Origin: Acidovorax sp. FJL06
GTDB lineage: Bacteria > Pseudomonadota > Gammaproteobacteria > Burkholderiales > Burkholderiaceae_C
Direction of reading: 5' to 3'
NCBI RefSeq assembly: GCF_003852545.1
Contig: NZ_QAJR01000005.1
Span: 143,758 to 207,757 of the forward strand
Length of the DNA: 64,000 nt
Below, piece by piece: positions 25,574-32,197 of this stretch (positions within the stretch are counted from its first letter, which is position 1; each line of letters opens with the position of its first letter). A program made the position numbers and the translations under genes. The notes under the pieces are model-generated. The model was not told the DNA's origin, ran no database searches, and worked only from the letters and a program-made list of their open reading frames with translations.

Positions 25574-25773
25574 ATGGCACCTCCGAAAAGATCCAGGGTG
25601 CGGGTGTCCCTCTGTACGCGACTGGTTGCATCGAACAAGCGGGCAGCGCGGCGTTTAGGTTCGATCAGACCAGCCTTGCGCGCGCACACGCGGCCAAAGG
25701 GTTGGGCGCCGATGACCACAGCGGGGTGCAGGGTGACGCGGCCGCAGCGGGCGCAGTGCAATTTCTGGGTCAT
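25570..25773 (-). CDS. Small CxxC protein
   Basis: This encodes 67 residues. CARCGRVTLHPAVVIGAQPFGRVCARKAG suggests a three-cysteine metal site. ATGA and GTGA overlaps tie it to its neighbours. Short proteins of this form are frequent in related prophages. The function is unknown. Confidence 0.55.
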   Translation of the reverse strand: MTQKLHCARCGRVTLHPAVVIGAQPFGRVCARKAGLIEPKRRAARLFDATSRVQRDTRTLDLFGGAM

Positions 25774-25991
25774 GCCGGGCTCCCGAATGCGCGGGCGCGG
25801 CCCTTGGGCGTCAGCCGGTAGCGGCAGCGGAAGTGCTTGGGCCCGCCGGGCGTGTCCAAGTCGCCCGAGCGCTTGAGTTCATCGATGGCCTGCAGGACGT
25901 GAATACGCTGGCCGCCCATCACCTCGAAAATCTCGTCGCGGTACAGCGGCTCGACGGCGAGCAGCTTGCGGAGTGCGGGGGCGCGGGTCAT
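25770..25991 (-). CDS. Small winged-helix-like protein
   Basis: This encodes 73 residues (LLAVEPLYRDEIFEVMGGQRIHVLQAIDELKRSGDLDTPGG...CRYRLTPKGRAR). The helix-helix-wing pattern suggests a small DNA-binding protein. It overlaps the preceding gene by 4 bases. Its role is not known. Confidence 0.5.
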   Translation of the reverse strand: MTRAPALRKLLAVEPLYRDEIFEVMGGQRIHVLQAIDELKRSGDLDTPGGPKHFRCRYRLTPKGRARAFGSPA

Positions 25992-26770
25992 GCTGCAAGC
26001 CCTTTCGCCATGGCCTCATCAACCCGGCGCTGGGTTTCAGCCTTGCGGCGCTGCAGGTCCTCCTCCTCGGCGCGCAGCTGTTGCTCGCGGGCAAGGCGGC
26101 GGCGCTCGGGCGCGCTGGCCAACTCATCACGCAGCTGAGCCAGCCGGGCGCGCACATCCGGCGACGCGTCCACTGTGGGTTCAACCTTGCCCGCCAGCAG
26201 CGCGACGGGGTTGAATGCCGGGGTGAAGCCCAGGGAGGGAAGGTGCTCGGCGGCCTTTTCCTTGGTCAGGTAGCCAAGCTGCACGGCCTTCTCCACGGCC
26301 TGGCCGCGCAGCTCGCCATCCCAGCCAACGGAAACGGTGACCTCGGGCAAGCGGCGCTCATCCCGCGCGGTGCGCACCAGACGCTCATAGGCGCTGATGA
26401 AGGCCATGCGCGCGCCAACCAAGTCGCCCTCGGCCGCCACATCGCGGGCCACACCCCAGGCCTCGGCCATTTCGCTTGTCCACACCACCGTGGCGCGCTC
26501 ATCCAGGGCGTTCAATGCCATGGCCCAAGCCTCGTTGGCGCCGGGCCGGCCCATCACCTCGTCAATGCGGTCCAGGATGGCCTTTGGCGTCAGGCGGCCG
26601 GTGTGCTCCGTGCGCACGCGGGCCATGGCCTTGGCAAGCACCTCACGCGGATAGCAGCACAGGTCGTCGGCAAGCATGGCGGCCGCCGTTGGCGACACCT
26701 GCTGGCCCAGCAGCTCGGATGTGCCGATCAGTTGCTTGATCAGCCAGTCCAAATCGTTGTCGTTCAGCAT
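25988..26770 (-). CDS. Replication-module protein at the lambda-P position
   Basis: This encodes 260 residues. The first half is helical (MLNDNDLDWLIKQLIGTSELLGQQVSP...RTEHTGRLTPKAILDRID). The last 60 residues form a charged coiled coil (LRDELASAPERRRLAREQQLRAEEEDLQRRKAE). It directly follows the O-like gene with a 7-base overlap, where phages encode the helicase loader. I see no AAA+ Walker motif, so a DnaC-type ATPase is unlikely. A P-like loader is an inference from order. Confidence 0.6.
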   Translation of the reverse strand: MLNDNDLDWLIKQLIGTSELLGQQVSPTAAAMLADDLCCYPREVLAKAMARVRTEHTGRLTPKAILDRIDEVMGRPGANEAWAMALNALDERATVVWTSEMAEAWGVARDVAAEGDLVGARMAFISAYERLVRTARDERRLPEVTVSVGWDGELRGQAVEKAVQLGYLTKEKAAEHLPSLGFTPAFNPVALLAGKVEPTVDASPDVRARLAQLRDELASAPERRRLAREQQLRAEEEDLQRRKAETQRRVDEAMAKGLAA

Positions 26771-27684
26771 GTCGATGCCTCCGCCCGGCGTTGACGCAGG
26801 ATGGCCATAGCCTCATCCGCTGCGTCGAAGTTGGACTGGGATTGGTCGATCTGGTTGGCCCGGGTGCCCGTCATGGCGGTCCCTGCGGCCCACTGGGTGC
26901 GGTAGCCCTCGGCGCCCGACAGCAGCAGGCCCACGTCGTGCACCTTGCGCACCACGAACGAATCGCTCACGCGGTCCACGTAGAACTCGGCCACGGCTGG
27001 CGATTCGGCATGCCCGATGCGCATCACGAATTGCTTGACCTTCGCGTTCACCGACTGGTTGCGCACGGGCTTGGCGCCGTAGCGGCGCTCGTAGGCATCG
27101 CTGTACGCGTTCCAGGTGGCCCGGCATGCAGCCTGCAGGGCAGTTTCTTTTTCGTCCACCAGCTCAGCCTTGACCTTCACGGCAGGCGGCGAAGCTGGCT
27201 GCAATGATTCAGTGACGGTTCTATTACGGTTCAACTGATGATTTGGGTGCGCCATCTGCACCCCTAGAGGTGCGCCATCTGCACCCCCTGGTGCGCCGTT
27301 TGCACCACCCGGTGCGCCATCTGCGGGGGGTGCGCCATCTGCGGGGGGTGCGCCGTTTGCACCGGGTGCGCCATTTGCACCCCTAGGCTTTGTGCGTCCA
27401 CGGGCTGCGGGAGCCTTGGAAGGGTCGAAGCGAGCGGGGGTAATGGTGTAGCTGGTGCTGGTGTTGGCGCGGTAGGTGCGGAAGACTAGGCCCACGGCCT
27501 GCAGCCATGCGAGCGCGTCCTGCACCGCGCGCTCCGACAGGCAAGTGCGCTTGGCAATAGTGCCCACGCCCGGCCAGCACACACCGTCGTCGCTGGCCTG
27601 ATCTGCCAGGGAGATCAGCACAGACTTCTGCGAAGGGGACATCCCCTCCAATGGCCAGCAGGCCGCCATGATGATGGTGCTCAC
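26764..27684 (-). CDS. Replication initiator (lambda O-like) with winged helix and iteron-encoded linker
   Basis: This encodes 306 residues from GTG 27684 (GTGA overlap; GGGAGG 4 bases upstream). Residues about 14-65 (MSPSQKSVLISLADQASDDGVCWPGVGTIAKRTCLSERAVQDALAWLQ) form a winged-helix DNA-binding domain of the HTH_36 type found in phage replication proteins. A low-complexity linker of GAPxxDGAP units (about residues 100-147) is encoded by DNA iterons, and a helical C-terminal domain follows. As in lambda, the origin appears to lie inside the initiator gene. Confidence 0.82.
   Translation of the reverse strand: MSTIIMAACWPLEGMSPSQKSVLISLADQASDDGVCWPGVGTIAKRTCLSERAVQDALAWLQAVGLVFRTYRANTSTSYTITPARFDPSKAPAARGRTKPRGANGAPGANGAPPADGAPPADGAPGGANGAPGGADGAPLGVQMAHPNHQLNRNRTVTESLQPASPPAVKVKAELVDEKETALQAACRATWNAYSDAYERRYGAKPVRNQSVNAKVKQFVMRIGHAESPAVAEFYVDRVSDSFVVRKVHDVGLLLSGAEGYRTQWAAGTAMTGTRANQIDQSQSNFDAADEAMAILRQRRAEASTC
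27246..27379. repeat. Seven 15-bp iterons, candidate replication origin
   Basis: GGTGCGCCATCTGCA and close variants start at 27246, 27269, 27290, 27311, 27329, 27347 and 27365 on the plus strand (spacings 23, 21, 21, 18, 18, 18). Variation is limited to positions 9, 11 and the last base. The first copy is in a different codon frame from the other six but still matches. The segment 27200-27245 beside it is richer in A/T than the surroundings and could be the melting region. Confidence 0.8.
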
Positions 27685-27962
27685 ACAGCCTCCCACACCC
27701 GCGCGCCACCACGGATCAAATCCATGCCGCCACGCTGCACAACCTGTGCTTTGCCGGCCTTCTGCAGGTCGGGCAAGCGGCGGTCGATCTGCACCACGGT
27801 CAATCCGGTGATGCTCTGCAGTTCGTGGGCGGTGGCTTGGCGGCCGTTGGTGAGGGCGGCCAGGATGCGATCGCAGTGGTTGCCCGCGAACTTGATTGCG
27901 CGCTCGGCTGCGAGAACGCTGGAGAGAGGGTCGCTTGCGCGGACCAGGTGCTGGGCTTGCAT
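27681..27962 (-). CDS. Winged-helix regulator upstream of the replication gene
   Basis: This encodes 93 residues from ATG 27962, with GAAAAGG 8 bases upstream; the frame is open further left of this start but lacks signals. CDRILAALTNGRQATAHELQSITGLTVVQIDRRLPDLQKAGKAQVV is a compact winged helix. It overlaps the O-like gene as GTGA. It probably controls early genes or assists initiation; the direct role is unknown. Confidence 0.6.
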   Translation of the reverse strand: MQAQHLVRASDPLSSVLAAERAIKFAGNHCDRILAALTNGRQATAHELQSITGLTVVQIDRRLPDLQKAGKAQVVQRGGMDLIRGGARVWEAV

Positions 27963-28012
27963 GGGAGCGCCTTTTCCGTAACGCAAAAGTACAGCCGCCG
28001 CTGCGGGCGGGT

Positions 28013-28204
28013 TTACTTGGCGCGTGGTGTGAATGGGAGAACCCGCGATGGAGCCTTGGGGCGAACGAATCGCGCCTGGATGCCCTGCTGGGTCAATTGC
28101 GTGCAGGCTTGCTCCAGCGTCAGCCCGTGCTGGTCCGCGTACTGCTGGACCTTGCGCGCGTCGGCCTCCGACAGCTGCACTGTCGTGGTGGGATTGGTGT
28201 GCAC
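28013..28204 (-). CDS. Small ribbon-helix-helix-like protein
   Basis: This encodes 63 residues from GTG 28204. The sequence TTTVQLSEADARKVQQYADQHGLTLEQACTQLTQQGI has a short strand and two helices, the plan of Arc/MetJ-type repressors. It is basic at the C-terminus. It may regulate early transcription. Confidence 0.5.
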   Translation of the reverse strand: MHTNPTTTVQLSEADARKVQQYADQHGLTLEQACTQLTQQGIQARFVRPKAPSRVLPFTPRAK

Positions 28205-28244
28205 AGCTGCTCATTTCCGTTACGAGGTTGGAACGGGAGAGAAA

Positions 28245-28451
28245 CTAAGCAGTTGCTCGCATTTCAGTAGCGGCAGCTCCAGAATTCGCCACATGCATCT
28301 GCTTCGCCAACGCCTCCATCAACAGCTCACGAATGAACGTGCTGGGCTGCATGTTGTTGATTTCGCTGACAGCCTCGATCACGCGCATCTCTGCCGCGTT
28401 GAGGCTCAGATTGACTCGCTTGACACGAATGGCTGCGGGGTCGGCGTACAT
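28245..28451 (-). CDS. Ribbon-helix-helix (Arc-like) regulator
   Basis: This encodes 68 residues. The sequence AIRVKRVNLSLNAAEMRVIEAVSEINNMQPSTFIRELLMEALAKQM is a clear strand-helix-helix with the F.RE...EA pattern of Arc-type repressors. It lies downstream of the Cro-like gene on the same strand. It is likely an early-phase repressor or an antitoxin-like regulator; no toxin gene is visible beside it. Confidence 0.6.
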   Translation of the reverse strand: MYADPAAIRVKRVNLSLNAAEMRVIEAVSEINNMQPSTFIRELLMEALAKQMHVANSGAAATEMRATA

Positions 28452-28581
28452 GGTGGTGGCTCCGGGTGGTTTTGTTGGGCTGGGTTGGTGGGCATCGCCG
28501 ATGGCGATTCAGGAATGGGCGCCCGCCCTCTTCCGCTGGACAATGGAAGTGCAACCAACCAAGCCAATGAAAGGGGCAGAC

Positions 28582-28824
28582 ATGTCAGTGAAAGACGGGA
28601 AGTACCAGACCTTCGACCAAGGTGCGATACAAGCGCTGGAGCTGGCGATCTGCACGCTTGTGCGCGTGTTGCCAGAGCCTTCAAAACGGGCATTCATCGC
28701 TGCGTATCCTCAAAACGTGGAGAACTGGAGCGACACAGCCCTGCCATCCACAGCCATATCCGACGAATGGCTGACGGGGTTACGAGAGACGGCAGCGGGC
28801 CTGCTGCGCGTCGCGAAGTCGTAG
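28582..28824 (+). CDS. Small protein in the immunity region, opposite strand
   Basis: This encodes 80 residues (MSVKDGKYQTFDQGAIQALELAICTLVRVLPEPSKRAF...). AAAGGGG stands 5 bases before ATG 28582. It is transcribed against the early operon, between the RHH gene and the Cro-like gene, so its transcript would be antisense to the early mRNA. It has one helical domain and no motif I can name. Confidence 0.5.
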   Translation: MSVKDGKYQTFDQGAIQALELAICTLVRVLPEPSKRAFIAAYPQNVENWSDTALPSTAISDEWLTGLRETAAGLLRVAKS

Positions 28825-28901
28825 CGCCCCCACGGGCGGCGATCTCGGAAGCGATGAATTGCTTGGAGATCACTGCCTCGCCTTCTCGCAAGCAGGTGCT
28901 T

Positions 28902-29147
28902 TCAGCCATGGGCGGCCTCCTTGGCTTCGCGGCCCAAATCAATCTCGCCACGGTCCACCGCTGCGAAGTAGTCCAGCAGTGGCTGGATCGTCTGAACCCG
29001 CGGGTTCTCGCGACTTCCGTAAACGAACTTGCGGATGAAGCTCAAGGCGACTCCGGTGTGCGCGGATATGGATTCAAAGCGGGAGGCGCCAGCCTCACGA
29101 AGTCGGCGCTTCAGCTGATCAGCAATGGGTTCAATGGTGTTGGTCAT
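28902..29147 (-). CDS. Cro-like transcriptional regulator
   Basis: This encodes 81 residues from ATG 29147 (MTNTIEPIADQLKRRLREAG). The helix-turn-helix is FESISAHTGVALSFIRKFVYGSREN (about residues 24-48). It is the first gene leftward from the operators, divergent from the repressor and followed by the early/replication genes, which is the position of lambda cro. It probably competes with the repressor for the same operators. Confidence 0.7.
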   Translation of the reverse strand: MTNTIEPIADQLKRRLREAGASRFESISAHTGVALSFIRKFVYGSRENPRVQTIQPLLDYFAAVDRGEIDLGREAKEAAHG

Positions 29148-29155
29148 GGCTCTTA

Positions 29156-29195
29156 ATACCGATTTCGGTTTAAGTGTGCCATACCGCTTTCGGTT
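29156..29195. promoter_or_regulatory. Right operator pair between cro-like gene and repressor
   Basis: There are two 15-bp sites, ATACCGATTTCGGTT (29156-29170) and ATACCGCTTTCGGTT (29181-29195), 25 bp apart centre to centre. The core ACCGATTTCGGT is nearly palindromic. The same site occurs twice at 31815-31852. A leftward TTGGCA-17-CACACT promoter overlaps them. Confidence 0.75.
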
Positions 29196-29217
29196 TGCCA
29201 AGCACAACAATGGGTCT

Positions 29218-29757
29218 ATGACCAAAAAAGCTCTGCCGGAACCTGAGAGTCGTAATGACGCCCTCGCCTGGCATTTCCGGCGCATTGCCGGAGAGCGCAG
29301 CATTGAGGTGCTGCGCATGCATATGAAAGAAGCTGGCTACGACATCGGGGCGGGAACGCTGTGGCGGATGTCGCGCGGGGAAGAGGGAGTGCGCGCCACC
29401 TCAATCAAAAAGCTCGCTGCTTTTGATGGCCGGGAGCCAGACGAACTTCTGCGCATGCCAGAACGGGAGTTGACGCTGGAGGAAGTTCAGGACTCCTTGC
29501 AATGGCGCCCCTCGGTTATTGCACCGGCCTTCGCGCAGGCGCTGGAGGTGGTTATGGATGCAATGGCGAAATCCACAGCCAAGGCCGAGTTAAAGCAGTT
29601 GCTACCCATGCTGGTGGACACAAATGCTGCAGCCTATAGGGCGAGACTGGCCGAACTCCTTCAGCCAGGATCGGCACCAATTCCCGGGCCTGAGTCGAAG
29701 GACTTTCTTCCGCCAGTCCCCCCGCCCATCTTCGATAAATCCAACCAGCCCTCATGA
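29218..29757 (+). CDS. Prophage repressor (CI-like) without a self-cleavage domain
   Basis: This encodes 179 residues. The N-terminal part (RNDALAWHFRRIAGERSIEVLRMHMKEAGYDIGAGTLWRMSRGEEGVR, residues about 12-60) is an XRE-type DNA-binding domain. The C-terminal half is helical and proline-rich at the end. There is no Ala-Gly cleavage site or Ser/Lys pair of S24 peptidases, so RecA-driven self-cleavage is unlikely. No Shine-Dalgarno is seen before ATG 29218. The stop overlaps the kinase gene as ATGA. Confidence 0.72.
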   Translation: MTKKALPEPESRNDALAWHFRRIAGERSIEVLRMHMKEAGYDIGAGTLWRMSRGEEGVRATSIKKLAAFDGREPDELLRMPERELTLEEVQDSLQWRPSVIAPAFAQALEVVMDAMAKSTAKAELKQLLPMLVDTNAAAYRARLAELLQPGSAPIPGPESKDFLPPVPPPIFDKSNQPS

Positions 29758-30485
29758 GCCAGATGTCATTGCTGCCCGTCGTTCTCGTGGACGAGCAGCC
29801 GCCAGAGCCTGGCGCCAGCAAGGATTTGTTGTGGATCGGCCTGGATGAACAGGACAGGCGGTACGCGCTCAAAACGGTCGAGCCGGGGCACAAATACCTG
29901 CCGCTTACTGAATGGCTCTGCTACCAACTTTGCGGGCTGGCTGGCATCATCACCCCAGATTTCGCAGTCGTCACCCGTCTTGACGGGACCGAAGCATTCG
30001 GGTCGCGCTGGGAGGAAACCGCGAGGCAGTTCTCCCCTGGGAAAGTGTCAGACGCCGAATTCATCGGATGGCTGGCGCGGGCCCGGGCTGATGTTTCCGC
30101 CATGTTCGCGCTTGACGCTTTCATGCCCAACGATGACCGGCATCTGGGCAACATTCTGTTCACTCAGTCTGGCGCACGGCTGCGCGCATTGGCGTTCGAC
30201 TGGTCACGTACTCGCATTTTTGAGCCGTGGCCGTGGGCTGCAGGATGTAACAGCGCCATGGTGTGGCAGTGGCTCATGGGGCCCAATCCGCCACTGGTGA
30301 ACCTCAAGGAAACCCAGGACCGAATGGACCGCATACAAGCCATTACCGGTCAACAGGTTGAAGCAATTTTGGAAGCAGCCCCAGAGCTTTGGCGCGATAA
30401 TTTCGACTGCGCCGCCGCCGGCCGGTGGTGGCAATCTGAGTCTTCCAAAAGGGCAGAGCAGGCCGTCAAGCTACTCATACCATGA
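29754..30485 (+). CDS. HipA-like kinase (HipA_2 type)
   Basis: This encodes 243 residues. RRYALKTVEPG (about residue 40) fits the ATP-binding lysine strand. ALDAFMPNDDRHLGNILF (about 118-135) is a kinase catalytic loop of the D..N.DRH.GN form. LAFDWSRTR (about 145) supplies the metal-binding DFD-like aspartate. HipA-type kinases phosphorylate cell proteins (HipA itself targets GltX) and can stop growth. It is co-translated with the repressor upstream and the DUF3037-like gene downstream, so it should be made in the lysogen. Its target is unknown. Confidence 0.78.
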   Translation: MSQMSLLPVVLVDEQPPEPGASKDLLWIGLDEQDRRYALKTVEPGHKYLPLTEWLCYQLCGLAGIITPDFAVVTRLDGTEAFGSRWEETARQFSPGKVSDAEFIGWLARARADVSAMFALDAFMPNDDRHLGNILFTQSGARLRALAFDWSRTRIFEPWPWAAGCNSAMVWQWLMGPNPPLVNLKETQDRMDRIQAITGQQVEAILEAAPELWRDNFDCAAAGRWWQSESSKRAEQAVKLLIP

Positions 30486-31303
30486 CCCCGAACATAGCGC
30501 ATTATGGAGTGCTTTCTCACTACCCGCAGCCGAACAGAACAGAGCATGCCAACATTGGCATCGTCGTTTTCTTGGCTGATGGATCGGTGCGTGTTCACTT
30601 TGGGCAGGACTTGAAGAAACTGCGGGCCATGGACCCGCAGGTTGATCTGGATGCTGTGAGGTCCTGGGAAACCGGGCTGCCGAAGATGCTTGCGGGCCAA
30701 AATTTGGAGCAGGCCACCACGTTCTTGCAGCACTTCGGCCAATGGAAACTTTCGGGCAACCTCGGAAAATTCTCCTACACGGACGAAGACAACTACCTGC
30801 TGCGTGTGGCCAACGCCTTGCACAGCCTCGTTGCCGCGCCGAAGAGCGACCGCCGCGAGCGCCCCGAGGTGTCGCGGCTGCATATGGATCTCAAAACAGC
30901 CTTTAGCGCCAAAGGCTGGTTGGGCCGCGATATCCACAATCACGAAATCGTGGAACGCTATCGCATCGGGCCCATGACAACCGCAGAGTTTGCTTTGCAG
31001 AATGGGCGCCTGCACGTCATCGAATCGCTTGACCTGCGCACAAGCAATCCATCGGCCAAACGAAATGACGCGCGCTCCAAGGCGCTGACTCTGGACATGG
31101 CGCGGAAGGCCGCAGAGAACACGGCCCGCTACGCGATCTTGGCAGGCATCGACAGCCCCATGATGAGCGAGGCAAAAGACCTGATGGCTGGTTACAGCGA
31201 GCATGTTTTCACCTGGGAGAGCGCCGCTGATATGAACCAGCTGATGGCAATGCTGGGCAAGGCGACAGGCAAGCCAGGCATGCCCATGCCGCTACCCCAC
31301 TGA
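30482..31303 (+). CDS. DUF3037-like protein, partner of the HipA-like kinase
   Basis: This encodes 273 residues. The N-terminus, AHYGVLSHYPQPNRTEHANIGIVVFLADGSVRVHFGQDLKKLRAMDP, follows the DUF3037 pattern (Y.P...R.E..NIGV.L). Genes of this family are often next to HipA_2 kinases. The rest (DLKTAFSAKGWLGRDIHNHEIVERYRIGPMTTAEFAL...) looks like a nuclease-like or binding domain that I cannot name. ATGA overlap with the kinase implies linked dosage. Confidence 0.65.
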   Translation: MTPNIAHYGVLSHYPQPNRTEHANIGIVVFLADGSVRVHFGQDLKKLRAMDPQVDLDAVRSWETGLPKMLAGQNLEQATTFLQHFGQWKLSGNLGKFSYTDEDNYLLRVANALHSLVAAPKSDRRERPEVSRLHMDLKTAFSAKGWLGRDIHNHEIVERYRIGPMTTAEFALQNGRLHVIESLDLRTSNPSAKRNDARSKALTLDMARKAAENTARYAILAGIDSPMMSEAKDLMAGYSEHVFTWESAADMNQLMAMLGKATGKPGMPMPLPH

Positions 31304-31337
31304 CTGCGCTTCGATCTTTCTGCGTCATGTCGTCAGA

Positions 31338-31360
31338 AGCCACCTTCGGGTGGCTTTTTC
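31338..31360 (+). terminator. Terminator of the repressor operon
   Basis: AGCCACC-TTCG-GGTGGCT is followed by TTTT. It lies 35 bases after the DUF3037-like stop and isolates the lysogenic operon from the next gene. Confidence 0.85.
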
Positions 31361-31391
31361 ATGTCCTCGATCACTGATGGGTTGTTACCTT

Positions 31392-31422
31392 TTGCGACCA
31401 GTATATCTGTATATTTATACAG
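31392..31422 (+). promoter_or_regulatory. Sigma70 promoter covered by a LexA (SOS) box
   Basis: TTGCGA (31392-31397), 17 bases, then TTATAC (31415-31420). CTGTATATTTATACAG (31407-31422) matches CTGT-N8-ACAG and overlaps the -10 box, so LexA would block the promoter until DNA damage. Confidence 0.85.
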
Positions 31423-31427
31423 TCTTT

Positions 31428-31727
31428 ATGTCACCCATCACTATTTCTTCCCCAGTCAAGGCCACGATCCTGACGCTGTACGCCCACGGCAGCAGGCGAC
31501 CGTTCGCCAGCAAGGTGCACCAGGACACGGGCGAGCTGACGGTGGTGCGCCTGGAGGGTCGATTCGGCACGGTCCCTGCCCTGCACTTGGCCAGCTTCCA
31601 CCCCCACCGCCTGTTCGAGCCGCGCATCGTGGACATGGTGGCCGGGGAACTGGAGATCCACGGCATGGAGCGCCTAAAAGATGGCAGCTGGGTCGCCCAA
31701 GCATGGCGGGTACGGTTCGGGGATTGA
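31428..31727 (+). CDS. SOS-controlled small phage protein, leaderless mRNA, candidate antirepressor
   Basis: This encodes 99 residues (MSPITISSPVKATILTLYAHGSRRPFASKVHQDTGELT...). The ATG is 8 bases after the -10 box, at the expected transcription start, and there is no Shine-Dalgarno, so the mRNA should be leaderless. The LexA box in the promoter makes it damage-inducible. The protein is beta-rich and basic, ending in GELEIHGMERLKDGSWVAQAWRVRF; I recognise no family. It lies between the repressor operon and the second operator pair. Since the repressor shows no cleavage domain, this protein is a good candidate to inactivate it. Confidence 0.7.
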   Translation: MSPITISSPVKATILTLYAHGSRRPFASKVHQDTGELTVVRLEGRFGTVPALHLASFHPHRLFEPRIVDMVAGELEIHGMERLKDGSWVAQAWRVRFGD

Positions 31728-31814
31728 GCAACCGTTTCTAGCAGCCCCTCTGGCGTGGGCTTTTGGGCTGAACCTGACTACGTATGCGAGTAGGTAGTTG
31801 CGGTCATCAATTTC

Positions 31815-31861
31815 ATACCGATTTCGGTTGTATTGAAATACCGATTTCGGTACAGTTATAC
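31815..31861 (+). promoter_or_regulatory. Left operator pair with strong plus-strand early promoter
   Basis: Operators ATACCGATTTCGGTT (31815-31829) and ATACCGATTTCGGTA (31838-31852) lie 23 bp apart. The promoter is TTGAAA (31833-31838), a 17-base spacer and TTATAC (31856-31861). The second operator fills the spacer, so bound repressor would block RNA polymerase. This promoter drives the rec-to-integrase arm. Confidence 0.85.
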
Positions 31862-32197
31862 CCATCGCAGCCACAAAGCCGCGACGGGTGCCAAGCCATC
31901 GAGCGGTCACCGACTGGATCCTTAAACCCGCGAGCGGATGAACTGGCGCACTTGATGAAAGCGCCCTGCCCCTGTGATCTGTCGGCAGAAGAAAAAGACA
32001 GGTGGCGCGAGAACACCTCGCGGACATGGCCCAGCTGGGCCAGATCAAAAAAGCATATTTCGCCACCCGGGGCGGTCAAAGCCGGGACAACAGCAGCTGG
32101 AGCCTGAGCAATCGGGGAGATGCCAGCGCGGAGGCCTTGGAGACAGGGCCGAAACCAGAGCCTTGCGTGCAGGGCTGTGGTTTTCAAGGAGCAAGAC
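31862..32197 (+). other. Long leader after the left promoter, no gene supported
   Basis: About 330 bases separate the predicted transcription start (near 31868) from the first convincing gene. Two short frames exist (one from GTG 32002, one ending at 32107), but neither has a ribosome-binding site or a recognisable product. The segment could hold an antitermination site, a short leader peptide or an N-like protein that I cannot recognise. Confidence 0.5.

Noticed and set aside
24428-26770. A DnaC-like helicase loader at 25988-26770
   Set aside because: No Walker A or B motif is visible in the 260 residues, so the gene is described only as being at the lambda-P position.
27246-27379. The direct repeats as a CRISPR array
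   Set aside because: Spacing is only 18-23 bp with 3-8 bp between units, no spacers of CRISPR length exist, and the repeats lie inside a coding gene. Iterons fit better.
29754-31303. Classic HipBA toxin-antitoxin with the repressor as HipB
   Set aside because: The kinase is the shorter HipA_2 type, the regulator is longer than HipB and its operators coincide with prophage early promoters. A prophage repressor fused to a kinase operon fits better, though a toxin-antitoxin-like effect remains possible.
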